DNA of 64,000 bases from assembly GCF_002085925.2 (NCBI RefSeq), contig NZ_CP053563.1:62001-126000 (forward strand), written 5' to 3'. Position 1 is the first letter of the stretch. Each line of letters opens with the position of its first letter. Under the pieces are notes generated by a model, which made no database searches, had not been told where the DNA came from, and saw nothing but the letters and a program-made list of their open reading frames with translations. Source of the DNA: Thioclava electrotropha. GTDB lineage: Bacteria > Pseudomonadota > Alphaproteobacteria > Rhodobacterales > Rhodobacteraceae. Position numbers and translations under genes: made by a program. Of this stretch, positions 7,859 to 16,675 are shown piece after piece.

Positions 7859-8710
7859 ATGATCGAGCCGAACCATTCGGATCTGTCGATTGGGCAGCAG
7901 TGCAAGCTGCTGTCGATCGCACGCTCATCCTATTACTACGAGCCGAAGGGCGAAACCGAACAGAACCTCGGCCTGATGCGGCAGATCGACGAGCAGTTCC
8001 TGGAGACCCCGTTCTTCGGTGTCCGCCAGATGACCTGGCACCTGCGTAACGACGGCCACCTGGTGAACGAGAAGCGGATACGGCGACTGATGCGCCTGAT
8101 GGGGCTCATGCCGATTTACCAGAAACCCAACACAAGCAGGCCGGCGAAGGGGCACAAGACCTATCCCTACCTGCTGCGAGGTCTGCGGGTGGATCGCCCG
8201 AACCAGGTCTGGTGCTCGGATATCACCTACCTGCCCATGCGGCGCGGGTTCCTCTACCTCGTGGCGATCATGGACTGGCACACCCGCAAGGTTCTGTCTT
8301 GGCGGATCTCGAACACGCTGGAGGCCGACTTCTGTGTCGAGGCGCTGAACGAAGCCATCCACAAGTTCGGCCCGCCCGAGATAATGAATACGGATCAGGG
8401 TTCTCAGTTCACGTCCTTCGCTTGGACGGATCGGCTCCGCCGGTCGGGCGTGCGCATCTCGATGGATGGGAAAGGCCGATTCCTCGACAACATCTTCATC
8501 GAGCGGCTGTGGCGAACCCTGAAATACGAATGCGTCTACCTGCATGCCTGGGAGACAGGATCGGAGACAAAGGCGGCGATCCGGAAATGGATGACCTTCT
8601 ACAACCACCAGCGCCCTCACTCAGCCCTCGGCGGCAAGCCACCGGCGCTGGTCTATTGGCAGAGACATGATATCAACCAACCCGGTCAGCAGGTGCAACG
8701 AGTAGCTTAA
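7859..8710 (+). CDS. IS3-family OrfB transposase, copy 1
   Basis: The DDE transposase domain is complete: VWCSDITYLPM (first D), IMNTDQGSQFTS (second D) and DNIFIERLWRTLKYE (E). It ends in HQRPHSALGGKPPALVYWQR. The independent ATG is at 7859, but the frame is open upstream to the slippery T6 run, so translation probably occurs mainly as an OrfAB fusion. The protein is identical to that of copy 2 as far as read. Confidence 0.92.
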   Translation: MIEPNHSDLSIGQQCKLLSIARSSYYYEPKGETEQNLGLMRQIDEQFLETPFFGVRQMTWHLRNDGHLVNEKRIRRLMRLMGLMPIYQKPNTSRPAKGHKTYPYLLRGLRVDRPNQVWCSDITYLPMRRGFLYLVAIMDWHTRKVLSWRISNTLEADFCVEALNEAIHKFGPPEIMNTDQGSQFTSFAWTDRLRRSGVRISMDGKGRFLDNIFIERLWRTLKYECVYLHAWETGSETKAAIRKWMTFYNHQRPHSALGGKPPALVYWQRHDINQPGQQVQRVA

Positions 8711-8909
8711 ATTACGTCAGATCCTGTCCAAGAGATGGGGAGTAGCTCACAGTTTCGCTGCTGGCGCATCATTTTTCGATGGTGTGCAGTCATCCAAAGC
8801 GAGCGCTTGCCTCTAATCGACTTTGCGTTTTAAGCGGCCATAGCGTGTTTTCGTTTCGTGAATGTACATGTGGCAGGATATACGCTCGAGCCCAAAGAGG
8901 TCGATTCAC

Positions 8910-9449
8910 ATGAGCCGAGAGAGCAAGTTTCTCGCGCGAATACTGCGCCACGCGCCGGACGAGATCGGTGTGACGCTCGATCCTGCTGGATGGGTGCGCA
9001 TTGACCTACTGCTTCGTGCGATGAAAAAAGCGGGTCGCGGCATGACACGCGCGCAACTCGAAGATCTCGTCAAGACGAATGACAAGCGTCGTTTCACGAT
9101 TCGAAAAGACATGATCCGAGCTGCCCAAGGTCACTCGATTTCCGTCGATCTTGGTTTGCAGCCGCTTTCCCCGCCGGAGTTTCTATATCATGGCACCGCA
9201 TCTCAAAGCCTCGATGCGATCTTCGCATCCGGGCTGCTTCCCGGGGGGCGCCGACAAGTGCATTTGTCGGCCGATCTGTCGACGGCAGCTGGAGTCGGCA
9301 AAAGGCACGGAAAGCCGACGGTTCTTCAAGTCGAAGCTATCAGAATGCACGGTGATGGCTACGTGTTCTGCCGTGCCGACAACGGGGTATGGCTGACCGA
9401 CCATGTGCCGTCCGAGTATCTTCGTTTTGGCGTTCGAAGTGTCGATTAA
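8910..9449 (+). CDS. kptA: RNA 2'-phosphotransferase (Tpt1/KptA family)
   Basis: The 179-residue protein starts MSRESKFLARILRHAPDEIG and continues with LDPAGWVRIDLLL, the L-R-H-x-P and G-W motifs of the N-terminal winged helix of KptA/Tpt1. The C-terminal ADP-ribosyltransferase-like half has FLYHGTASQSLDAIFASGLL and RRQVHLSAD. The family transfers an internal RNA 2'-phosphate to NAD+, giving ADP-ribose 1'',2''-cyclic phosphate. In bacteria without tRNA splicing the physiological substrate is unclear. AGAGG lies before the ATG. It stands alone between two IS3 elements, so it looks like cargo. Length matches the family. Confidence 0.9.
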   Translation: MSRESKFLARILRHAPDEIGVTLDPAGWVRIDLLLRAMKKAGRGMTRAQLEDLVKTNDKRRFTIRKDMIRAAQGHSISVDLGLQPLSPPEFLYHGTASQSLDAIFASGLLPGGRRQVHLSADLSTAAGVGKRHGKPTVLQVEAIRMHGDGYVFCRADNGVWLTDHVPSEYLRFGVRSVD

Positions 9450-9482
9450 TCTCGACGTAATTCGCTCTGAAAGGATCAGTGC

Positions 9483-9677
9483 CTAATACTGAGAAGCTAA
9501 TTTCTGCATGCGAGCGGAAGGGCCGAGAAGCTCAATCTTGTGCCGACCGCCGCCATTTTCGCGTGCGACTTGTGCCGCGGAAACGACGCCTGAGCGGATA
9601 TCGCGCTCATCCTTGGCCCGCGCGGCGGCTTTTTCAACGGCGCGCTGCTCGAATGAAAAGTGTTTCTCAGACTTCAT
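9483..9677 (-). CDS. Small hypothetical protein, 64 residues
   Basis: The ATG at 9677 follows GGGAG at good spacing; a GTG one codon earlier is an alternative. The sequence starts MKSEKHFSFEQRAVEKAAAR and contains VSAAQVARENGGG. It is charged, helical and without membrane segment. Composition and start signal support a real gene of unknown function, convergent with kptA. Confidence 0.5.
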   Translation of the reverse strand: MKSEKHFSFEQRAVEKAAARAKDERDIRSGVVSAAQVARENGGGRHKIELLGPSARMQKLASQY

Positions 9678-10002
9678 CACGTACTCCCTGAGCTTCTCTC
9701 AGATGCAGTGAAATCGTCAAAAATCAAGAAGACCTTACATCTCAGCCTGAATCAGAGCGCGTCTATTCATCTGAGAACATCTCATCAGTAATGAGCATGA
9801 GGCGATGTGAACCGCCCCATTTTTGCCGGAGGCTCCAACTCCTGAGTAGGATGAAGCATCATGAGCAATGCGACGAACAAGTTTTCCCCCGAAGTGCGCG
9901 AGCGTGCCGTGCGGATGGTCTTGGATCACGAGGGCCAGCATGGCTCTCGCCGGCAGGCGATCGTGTCGATCTAGGCGAAGATCGTCTGTAACCGGCCGGT
10001 TG

Positions 10003-10299
10003 CTACCGCGGCGATTGGGCCTTGATGCGGGCGACGAGATCGGCGTCATGGACGAAGTCGTCGAGGAACTCATGCCAAGTTTCGGGAGTGATGCGCGCGG
10101 CAGTGAGCATGTCTCGGAGTTCTTCGATGCCGCGGTCTGTGAGGGCCGTAATGGCCTCTTCCGAACTGGTATAGACGCTGATGATGTCACCGTAGGTCAG
10201 ATTGTCGTCGTTGGAGACGATGGCTTCAAGCAACTCGCGGTCTTCGCCGAGTATCTTCGCGACATAGTCGATCGTGCAGACATGGGTGACGGTCGCCAT
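10003..10299 (-). CDS. Small IS66 passenger protein, unknown
   Basis: The ATG at 10299 overlaps the tnpC stop codon, so the protein is translationally coupled. The 98 residues start [20 protein letters not shown] and include a short acidic, helical core (RELLEAIVSNDDNLTYGDII). Similar-sized genes often follow tnpC in alphaproteobacterial IS66 elements; their role is not known. Confidence 0.65.
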   Translation of the reverse strand: MATVTHVCTIDYVAKILGEDRELLEAIVSNDDNLTYGDIISVYTSSEEAITALTDRGIEELRDMLTAARITPETWHEFLDDFVHDADLVARIKAQSPR

Positions 10300-11924
10300 C
10301 AGGCGGCCTCGGCCTGAGCGGCGGCGACCGGTTTCCAGTTCCATGGGAGTAGCTCGTCGAGCCGGTTGATCTTGTGATCGTTGATGCGGTCGAGCACGTC
10401 GGCGAGGTAGGCCTGCGGATCGAGGCCGTTCAGCTTTGCGGTCTCGATGATCGTCATGGCGCGGGCCAGCGTTTCGCCGCCGGTGTCGGCGCCTGCAAAG
10501 AGCCAGTTCTTCCGACCGATGCCGATCGGACGCAGGGCGCGCTCGGCTGGATTGTTATCGATGGCAACGCGGCCATCGCTGAGGAAGAGGCTGAACGAGG
10601 CCCGGCGGGCCAGCCCATAACGGAACGCGCGCGCGAGGTCCCCCTTGCCGGGGATCCGCGTGAGCTGGCTTTCGGACCAGGCGAAGAAGGCCTCGACCTT
10701 CGGGGCGCTGTGCGTCTGCCGCGCGGCAAGGCGGATCTCGGCGGGCTGCCCGTTGATCTCGCGCTCGATGTCGTAGAGCGCGCCGATGCGGTCGAGTGCC
10801 TCGCGCGCGATGGCGGATTTCGTCTTGCCCCATTCGTCATGAAAGTCACGCCGCAGATGCGCCCAGCAGGACGCCTCCTGCAGGCGGGGCGTGCCATCGG
10901 GATCGGGTTCGTAAAGCTTGTTGTAGCCCTTGTAGCCATCGGCCTGCAGGATGCCGCGGGTCTGGGCGAGATGCCCATGCACGTGTTCCTGCTTCCAGTC
11001 CGGGGCGAAGCGGTAGACCGCCCCGGGTGGCGCGGTTCCGGCCCAAGGTCGTGGATCGCGGACATAGGCCCAGATCCGGCCCTGCTTCACCCCCTTGCCG
11101 AGGCCGCGGTCCTTGAGGGACCGGTCCAGCACCCGGATCGGGGTGTCGTCCGCATGCAGCAGGTCGCTGGCCATCACATCGGCTTCGATCCGTTCGACCA
11201 GCGGCGCCAGCACCTTCATGGCGCGCCCACACCAGTCGACCAGCGTGCTGTCCGGGATGTCGGCCCCCATGCGGGCGAAGATCTCGTTCAGGCGATACAA
11301 GGGAAGATGGTCATCGAACTTGGAGACGAGGATCCAGGCCAAGAGCGCCGCGCTCGCCATGCTACCGGGGATCGGACGGCTGGGCGCCGGTGTCTGCACC
11401 ATCTTCTCACAGCGGCGGCAGGACTTCTTCAGCCGCGCGATCTGCAGGACCTTCAGCTGTGCCGCAACCAGGTCGAGCATCTCGCTCATGTCTTCGCCAA
11501 CGAGCCGCAGGTCGCCACCGCAATCCGGGCAGCAGCTGCCGGGGTCGAGCTCGCGCCGCTCCCGCGGGGTAGCCTCCGAGACGCGGGGACGACGGCGGGG
11601 CTTGTGTTTGTCCACATCGCCGGTCTTCGCCTCAGGGGCAGGATCCGCCTCGTCTTCGTCCGTCGGGATGGTGGCGCTTTCGGCGCTGGCAATCAACAGA
11701 TCCTCAAGCGCCAGTTCCAGCTGTTCGATCTCGCGCTCAATCTTCTCCGAGGACTTGCCGAAGGCCTGCTTCTTGAGCTTCGCGATGCGCAGCCGCAGCG
11801 TCTGGATCAGCTGGTCATGCGCCCGGATCGTCGCCGACATCCTGGCGTTTTCCGCCTGCAAGGCGGCGATCATCGCTTTCAGAACAGCGGGATCTTCGGG
11901 GAGGATGGGCGCATCGCTTGACAT
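10299..11924 (-). CDS. tnpC: IS66-family transposase TnpC
   Basis: About 541 residues from the ATG at 11924. The protein has an N-terminal coiled coil ([20 protein letters not shown]), a CPDCGG zinc-binding motif, the DDE domain ([47 protein letters not shown]) and the IS66 C-terminus ending in ELLPWNW. It is intact and full length. Confidence 0.93.
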   Translation of the reverse strand: MSSDAPILPEDPAVLKAMIAALQAENARMSATIRAHDQLIQTLRLRIAKLKKQAFGKSSEKIEREIEQLELALEDLLIASAESATIPTDEDEADPAPEAKTGDVDKHKPRRRPRVSEATPRERRELDPGSCCPDCGGDLRLVGEDMSEMLDLVAAQLKVLQIARLKKSCRRCEKMVQTPAPSRPIPGSMASAALLAWILVSKFDDHLPLYRLNEIFARMGADIPDSTLVDWCGRAMKVLAPLVERIEADVMASDLLHADDTPIRVLDRSLKDRGLGKGVKQGRIWAYVRDPRPWAGTAPPGAVYRFAPDWKQEHVHGHLAQTRGILQADGYKGYNKLYEPDPDGTPRLQEASCWAHLRRDFHDEWGKTKSAIAREALDRIGALYDIEREINGQPAEIRLAARQTHSAPKVEAFFAWSESQLTRIPGKGDLARAFRYGLARRASFSLFLSDGRVAIDNNPAERALRPIGIGRKNWLFAGADTGGETLARAMTIIETAKLNGLDPQAYLADVLDRINDHKINRLDELLPWNWKPVAAAQAEAA

Positions 11925-11986
11925 GCCACCATCTAACACACCCCATCAGGAAGCGCTATAAAAACAAGGTGTTTCAGGTAGATAAA

Positions 11987-12334
11987 TCACCCGACACGGG
12001 CCGGTGGAGCGCCCCAATCTGGCCGCCGCCAATCAATCCCTTCCCACAACATCGCCAGCTGCGCCGAGGTCAGTCGCACCGCCCCCGAGCTGGTGTTCGG
12101 CCAGGGAAAGCGCCCACGCTCGAGGACCTTGTAGTAAAGACAGAACCCCTGGCCGTCCCAGTAAAGCAGCTTCAGCCGATCCCCCTTGCGGCCCCGGAAG
12201 GCAAAGACTGCACCGCCGGTCGGCTTCTGGCGCAGCACGTCTTGCGCCAGCGCCGCCAACCCACCGATCCCCTTGCGCATATCCGTCGTCCCGCAGGCCA
12301 GATACACCCGCACCCCGGTCCCCGGCCCGATCAT
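11987..12334 (-). CDS. tnpB: IS66-family accessory protein TnpB
   Basis: The 115 residues include VYLACGTTDMRKGIGGLAAL and FAFRGRKGDRLKLLYWDGQG, the signature of IS66 Orf2 (TnpB). The start overlaps the tnpA stop by four bases. It is required with TnpA and TnpC for IS66 transposition in the studied members. Confidence 0.93.
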   Translation of the reverse strand: MIGPGTGVRVYLACGTTDMRKGIGGLAALAQDVLRQKPTGGAVFAFRGRKGDRLKLLYWDGQGFCLYYKVLERGRFPWPNTSSGAVRLTSAQLAMLWEGIDWRRPDWGAPPARVG

Positions 12335-12711
12335 GCGGCATCCACCGCGCGAACCAAGCGGGACAGCGCTGCATCGTCGATGTTGCTCTCGAACCGGAGC
12401 ACGCGGCCCTTCACAAGCCGCAACTCAACCCAGACTACGGGAGTGGTAGCTGTGGTTCGATCCTCAACCACCGTCAGGTCCATCGCGGGCACCATGCCGG
12501 CGGGCAGGAACAGCACGCCCGTCTCGGGTGACCACAACCCCTTCCGCTTCAGCTCGTGACGCCACGCGTAAATCTGCTGACGCGTCACCTCGTGCCGTTG
12601 CGCAACCTGGGTCACCGTCGCGCCGTCGATCCCCACCGCGCTCACGATCGCCAGCTTCATCTCGTCGTCCCAACGCCGGCGGCGCTCAATACCCAAAACC
12701 TCGCCCCGCAT
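12331..12711 (-). CDS. tnpA: IS66-family accessory protein TnpA
   Basis: The start at 12711 has GGAGGGGCT directly before it. The 126-residue protein has a helix-turn-helix (TVTQVAQRHEVTRQQIYAWR) and the usual C-terminal LRLVKGRVLRFE region. It is the first gene of the IS66 operon and overlaps tnpB. Confidence 0.9.
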   Translation of the reverse strand: MRGEVLGIERRRRWDDEMKLAIVSAVGIDGATVTQVAQRHEVTRQQIYAWRHELKRKGLWSPETGVLFLPAGMVPAMDLTVVEDRTTATTPVVWVELRLVKGRVLRFESNIDDAALSRLVRAVDAA

Positions 12712-13289
12712 AGCCCCTCCGCGCATAAGAGACGTCGTTTGCGACGTCGTTATGCACGTGTCTTAGGGCCTCACGCCGGAATCTGGCAGGCGGTGCCAAC
12801 CGGGCCGTTACGATCGTCTCTGCTGCGAACACGCTCAATGAGTGGGTCAAGCGGGCCGAGGTCGACAGCGGCCAGCGGGCGGGCATTCCGACCGAGATGG
12901 CCGACCGACTGAAGGCGTTTGAGAGGGAGAACCGAGAGCTTCGCCAGGCGAACGCGATCCTTCGTAAGGCATCGGCGTATTTTGCGATGGCGGAGTTCGA
13001 CCGCCAGTCGAAGTGATGATTGGGTTCACCGACTATCATCGGGAGGCGAACGGGGTCTAGCCGATCTGCAGGGTTCTTCCGATCGCCCCATCCACCTACT
13101 ACGATCACCTGGCCAAGCCGGCCGATCCGGCCCGATTGTAGGATCTCGCCCGGCGGGACGCGGGGCTGCGGCCCGAGATCGAGCGCGTCTTCGAGGAGAA
13201 CTGGCGCGTCTATGGAGTGCGCAGTAAGCGGTGTCTGAGCGGCACGTTGTCTGCGCCGGCGCGGACTGCGAGGTGATACCCATCTCAAG

Positions 13290-13721
13290 ATGGGAGTGCG
13301 TTTCGCAATGGATGCTCAGACTGCGTTTCTCAGATCGCTCGGAGTGGAGATCTTCGGCAGCGGGCTCCGCCGGTGGCCGGAGAAGGTGAAGGCACAGGCT
13401 GTCGCGGAGACACTTGAGCCGGGCGCGACGGTCAACGCCGTGGCGGCGCGTTACGGGATGAAGCCGAACCAGTTGTCGGCGTGGCGATGCCTGGCCAAAG
13501 AGGGCAAGCTGGTCCTGCCCGCCGCCGAGATGTCGGATGAGCCGACTGCCTTCGCGCCGGTTGTCCTGTGCGAGCCGAAGCCCCCGCAGGCGCCGCATCC
13601 CTCGAGGCAGTCGGACGACAGCCTGCGCCTCGTCTTCGGTGACGTGACGATCGCGCTTGCCGCCGACACCCCGGCGGTGCGGATTGCCGAGATCGTCCAT
13701 GCGCTCGGGGCGTCCTCGTGA
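13290..13721 (+). CDS. tnpA: IS66-family accessory protein TnpA
   Basis: The protein of up to 143 residues has the helix-turn-helix GATVNAVAARYGMKPNQLSA and a C-terminal LRLVFGDVTIAL region typical of IS66 TnpA. An internal ATG at 13308 is an alternative start. The stop overlaps the tnpB start. Confidence 0.9.
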   Translation: MGVRFAMDAQTAFLRSLGVEIFGSGLRRWPEKVKAQAVAETLEPGATVNAVAARYGMKPNQLSAWRCLAKEGKLVLPAAEMSDEPTAFAPVVLCEPKPPQAPHPSRQSDDSLRLVFGDVTIALAADTPAVRIAEIVHALGASS

Positions 13722-14071
13722 TGATGCCGTCCCACACCGTCCGTATCCTCGTGGCGACCCAGCCGGTCGACTTCAGGAAAGGCCACGACGGTCTCGCCGC
13801 GCAGGTCGCATCGGTCCTGAAGGAGGATCCGTTCACTGGCACCGTGTTTTTGTTTCGGGCGAAGCGTGCAGACAGGCTGAAGATACTCTTCTGGGACGGC
13901 ACCGGGCTGGTGATGGCCTACAAGCGGCTTGAGGAGAGTTCCTTCACTTGGCCGGCGGTTCGGGACGGCGTGATGACTTTGAACCGGGCGCAGTTCGAGG
14001 CCCTGTTCGCCGGGCTCGACTGGCGCAAGGTGAAGGCGCTGGAGATCCGCCGCCCGGCTGCGGCAGAGTGA
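13718..14071 (+). CDS. tnpB: IS66-family accessory protein TnpB
   Basis: 117 residues with RILVATQPVDFRKGHDGLAA and FLFRAKRADRLKILFWDGTG, the TnpB signature. The start overlaps the tnpA stop. Confidence 0.93.
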   Translation: MMMPSHTVRILVATQPVDFRKGHDGLAAQVASVLKEDPFTGTVFLFRAKRADRLKILFWDGTGLVMAYKRLEESSFTWPAVRDGVMTLNRAQFEALFAGLDWRKVKALEIRRPAAAE

Positions 14072-14125
14072 ATCAGGCACGAGAAAAGGCGGGCCTTCGA
14101 GGCGGCTTCGGGGTAGCCTCCGGCC

Positions 14126-15700
14126 ATGCCATCCACCGCGATCATTGACCTGTCCGCAATCCCCGAGGCGCAGCGCGAAGCTGTCGCCGCGCTGCTGCGC
14201 GAGCATGAGGAGCTCAAAGGTGAGAGGGTCAGCCTCAAGGAGATCATCAAGCGCCTCGAGCATCTGGTCGCCGAACTCAACCAGGCAGTCCACGGCAAAC
14301 GATCCGAGAAGCTCAGCGAAGATGACCGGCAGCTGGCGTTCGAGGATCTCGAGATTGCGGTCGCCGAAGCCGAGGAGAAGCAGGAGACGCAAGCGCCGTC
14401 CGAGAGCCGCCCCCGGCGTGCAGCCCGGCGCAATCGAGGCAACCTGCCCAAGGACCTGCCGCGCATCGAGCGCGTGATCGAGCCGGACAGTTTGCAATGT
14501 CCTTGTGGCTGCGGGGAGATGCACAAGATCGGCGAGGACCGCACAGAGCGGCTGGACATCGTGCCCGCCCAGCTGCGCGTGCTCGTCACGGTTCGCCCCA
14601 AATACGCCTGCCGCGCCTGCACCGATGGCGTGACCCAGGCGAGCGCCCCGGCGCATCTCATCGACGGCGGCCTGCCGACCGAGGGCGCCATCGCGCATGT
14701 CCTGATCAGCAAATATGCGGACCACTTGCCCTTGTATCGGCAGAGCCGGATCCTTGCCCGATCGGGCATCGAGATCCACCGCAGCACGCTGGCCGACTGG
14801 GTCGGCACCGCCGCCTTCCATCTCGGTCCCGTCGTCGACCGGCTGGCCGAGCATCTGAAGACGTCGACCAAGCTCTTCATGGATGAGACCACCGCCCCTG
14901 TGCTGGATCCGGGGCGCGGCCGGACCAAGACGGGATATCTCTGGGCGCTCGCCCGTGACGACCGGTCATGGGGCGGAGATGATCCACCGGGCGTGGTCTT
15001 CTTCTACGCGCCCGGCCGCGCCGGGGAGAACGCGGAGAAGATTTTGCGCGGCTTCGACGGCACCCTGCAACTCGACGGCTACCAGGGTTACAACCGTTTG
15101 ACGCGGCCCACCCGCAAGGGTGGCGACCCGGTCCGCGTGGCGCATTGCTGGGCCCACGCGCGGCGCAAGCTGAAGGAGGTGTTCGACCGCGACGGCTCCG
15201 AGATCGCCGCCGAGGGGCTGCGCCGCATCGCCGAGTTCTACAAGATCGAGGCCGACATCCGCGGCACGGCGCCGGGACAGCGGCTCTCGGCCCGGCAGGC
15301 GCGCACCGCGCCCCTCGTGACCGAGTTCGGCGAGTGGCTGCAACAACAGCGCCTCCGCATCTCCGCGAAATCGCGCCTGGGGAGAAGCTCGCTTACATAC
15401 ATTCATCGTCACTGGGACGGGCTGCAGACCTTCCTGCACGACGGTCGGGTCGAGATCGACTCCAACAGCGTCGAGAACCTGATCCGGCCCATCGCTCTGA
15501 ACAGGAAGAACGCATTGTTCGCCGGACATGACGAAGGCGGGCGCGCTTGGGGACGCATCGCGTCGCTCATCGAGACCGCAAAGATCAACGGCGTCGAGCC
15601 CTTCGCCTATCTCAAGGCCACCCTCGAAGCCATCGCCGCCGGCCATCCGCAAGGCCGCATCGACGAACTTCTCCCGTGGAACTTCAAGTCGTCAAGCTGA
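14126..15700 (+). CDS. tnpC: IS66-family transposase TnpC
   Basis: 524 residues. There is an N-terminal coiled coil (LLREHEELKGERVSLKEIIK), a cysteine cluster (QCPCGCGEMHKIG), the DDE motifs (LFMDETTAPVLDPG; LQLDGYQGYNRL; EIDSNSVENLIRPIALNRKN) and the terminal ELLPWNF. It appears intact. Confidence 0.93.
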   Translation: MPSTAIIDLSAIPEAQREAVAALLREHEELKGERVSLKEIIKRLEHLVAELNQAVHGKRSEKLSEDDRQLAFEDLEIAVAEAEEKQETQAPSESRPRRAARRNRGNLPKDLPRIERVIEPDSLQCPCGCGEMHKIGEDRTERLDIVPAQLRVLVTVRPKYACRACTDGVTQASAPAHLIDGGLPTEGAIAHVLISKYADHLPLYRQSRILARSGIEIHRSTLADWVGTAAFHLGPVVDRLAEHLKTSTKLFMDETTAPVLDPGRGRTKTGYLWALARDDRSWGGDDPPGVVFFYAPGRAGENAEKILRGFDGTLQLDGYQGYNRLTRPTRKGGDPVRVAHCWAHARRKLKEVFDRDGSEIAAEGLRRIAEFYKIEADIRGTAPGQRLSARQARTAPLVTEFGEWLQQQRLRISAKSRLGRSSLTYIHRHWDGLQTFLHDGRVEIDSNSVENLIRPIALNRKNALFAGHDEGGRAWGRIASLIETAKINGVEPFAYLKATLEAIAAGHPQGRIDELLPWNFKSSS

Positions 15701-16675
15701 ACCTGGGGTGGGATGCAGCCGCCGCATACAGTGCGCAAGGCCTGACGTCAGCTGGATCGGGAAGGCTTCGCCGTCGCCCGTTATACAGTGGCCCGGCTGA
15801 TGAAGGGATGGGTATTCACGGCATCATCCGGGGCAAGCCGCACAAGACGACGATCCCCGACAAGAAGGCCCCGTGCCCGCTGGACAAGGTGAACCGGCAG
15901 TTCCGCGTGCCCGCGCCGAACATGCTCTGGGTCAGCGATTTCACTTACGTCGCCACCTGGAGGGGGGGGTATTTATGTCGCTTTCGTCATCGACGCCTAC
16001 GCGCGTCGCATCGTTGGCTGGCGGGCGAGCCAAACAGCGCACGCAGGCTTCGTTCTCCATGCCCTCGAACAGGCTGTCCACGATCGTCGCCCAGTCAAGG
16101 GCGCGGGGCTCGTCCACCATTCCGACCGCGAGTCGCAATACCTGTCGATCAAATATTCCGAGAGGATGAGAGAGGCCGGCATCGAACCTTCCGTCGGCAG
16201 TGTCGGCGATAGCTACGACAACGCCCTGGCGGAGACGATCAACGGTCTCTTCAAGGCCGAGGTCATCCACCGTCGCGGGCCGTGGCGCAACTTCGAAGCC
16301 GTCGCATATGCCACCCTCGAATGGGTCGACTGGTTCAACAACCGCCGACTGCTCGAGCCGATCGTGAACATCCCGCCGGCGGAAGCAGAGGCAAACTTCT
16401 ACGCCGCTCTGGAAACTGAAAACATGGCCGCGTAACTAACCCAAATCAATCTCCGGCAAACCCGGTGCGGTTCAGTCGCTGACAAGAGCATTGCCCCCGG
16501 CAATCTCGGTCATCTTTGTCAGAGACACTGCCTGTTCAGCTGATGCCTCAATTAACAGGTGGGATTTATCGAGAACAACCGGCGCAGCGCATCGCGTTGT
16601 CAAAGGCCTCGATCTTCAGACCAGATCAAAATCTCTCGTAAAGCGTCGCTTTGCCGGTAAAGCGCACCACCATCT

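Larger units (their letters stand above)
7477..8749 (+). mobile_element. IS3-family element, copy 1
   Basis: The element is 1273 bp with terminal inverted repeats TGAGCTACCCC and GGGGAGTAGCTCA, flanked by the 3-bp target duplication CAG (7474-7476 and 8750-8752). It carries orfA and orfB. The second copy at 58160-59428 has the same ends and the same products, apart from a four-base difference at the frameshift site. Confidence 0.95.
9988..12811 (-). mobile_element. IS66-family element 1
   Basis: The element is 2824 bp. The left end GTAACCGGCCGGTTGCTACC and the right end (reverse complement GTAACGGCCCGGTTGGCACC) are imperfect inverted repeats. The 8-bp target duplication GATCGTCT is intact at 9980-9987 and 12812-12819. 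It carries tnpA, tnpB, tnpC and a fourth small gene, all on the minus strand. Everything looks intact, so this insertion may be recent and active. Confidence 0.95.
9861..13016 (+). pseudogene. IS3-family orfA, split by IS66 and with a stop
   Basis: The first part (9861-9987) reads [20 protein letters not shown] and has an in-frame TAG after QAIVSI. After the IS66 insertion the frame resumes at 12820 with [19 protein letters not shown] and ends [15 protein letters not shown] at 13014-13016. The helix-turn-helix and leucine zipper of a normal OrfA are recognisable across the two parts. Confidence 0.85.
13224..15729 (+). mobile_element. IS66-family element 2
   Basis: The element is 2506 bp, starting GTAAGCGGTG and ending GCATAC, and is flanked by the intact 8-bp duplication AGTGCGCA (13216-13223 and 15730-15737). 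Gene order is tnpA, tnpB, tnpC on the plus strand, opposite to element 1, and there is no fourth gene. It differs clearly in sequence from element 1. Confidence 0.95.
13016..16435 (+). pseudogene. IS3-family orfB, split by IS66, stops and frameshift
   Basis: The first part (13016-13223) starts MIGFTDYHREANGV and then meets a TAG; a second stop follows LAKPADPARL. It is cut by IS66 element 2 after WRVYGVR. The rest resumes at 15738 with a TGA, then QLDREGFAVARYTVARLMKG and MLWVSDFTYVATW, then shifts frame in a run of eight G at 15963-15970. The last part includes GDSYDNALAETINGLFKAEV with the DDE glutamate and ends at 16435. Confidence 0.88.
9808..16474 (+). mobile_element. IS3-family relic interrupted by two IS66 elements
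   Basis: The left end (TGAACCGCCCC... TTGCCGGAG) and right end (CTCCGGCAAA... GGTTCA) are inverted repeats of about 24 bp. Removing IS66 copies at 9988-12811 and 13224-15729, each with one 8-bp duplication, restores an element of about 1.3 kb with overlapping orfA and orfB. The restored genes still contain stops and a frameshift, so the element was dead or has decayed since. No 3-bp target duplication flanks it. Confidence 0.88.

Noticed and set aside
10374..11921. Long plus-strand open frame of 515 codons
   Set aside because: It is the antisense shadow of IS66 tnpC in GC-rich DNA; the minus-strand protein has all the transposase motifs.
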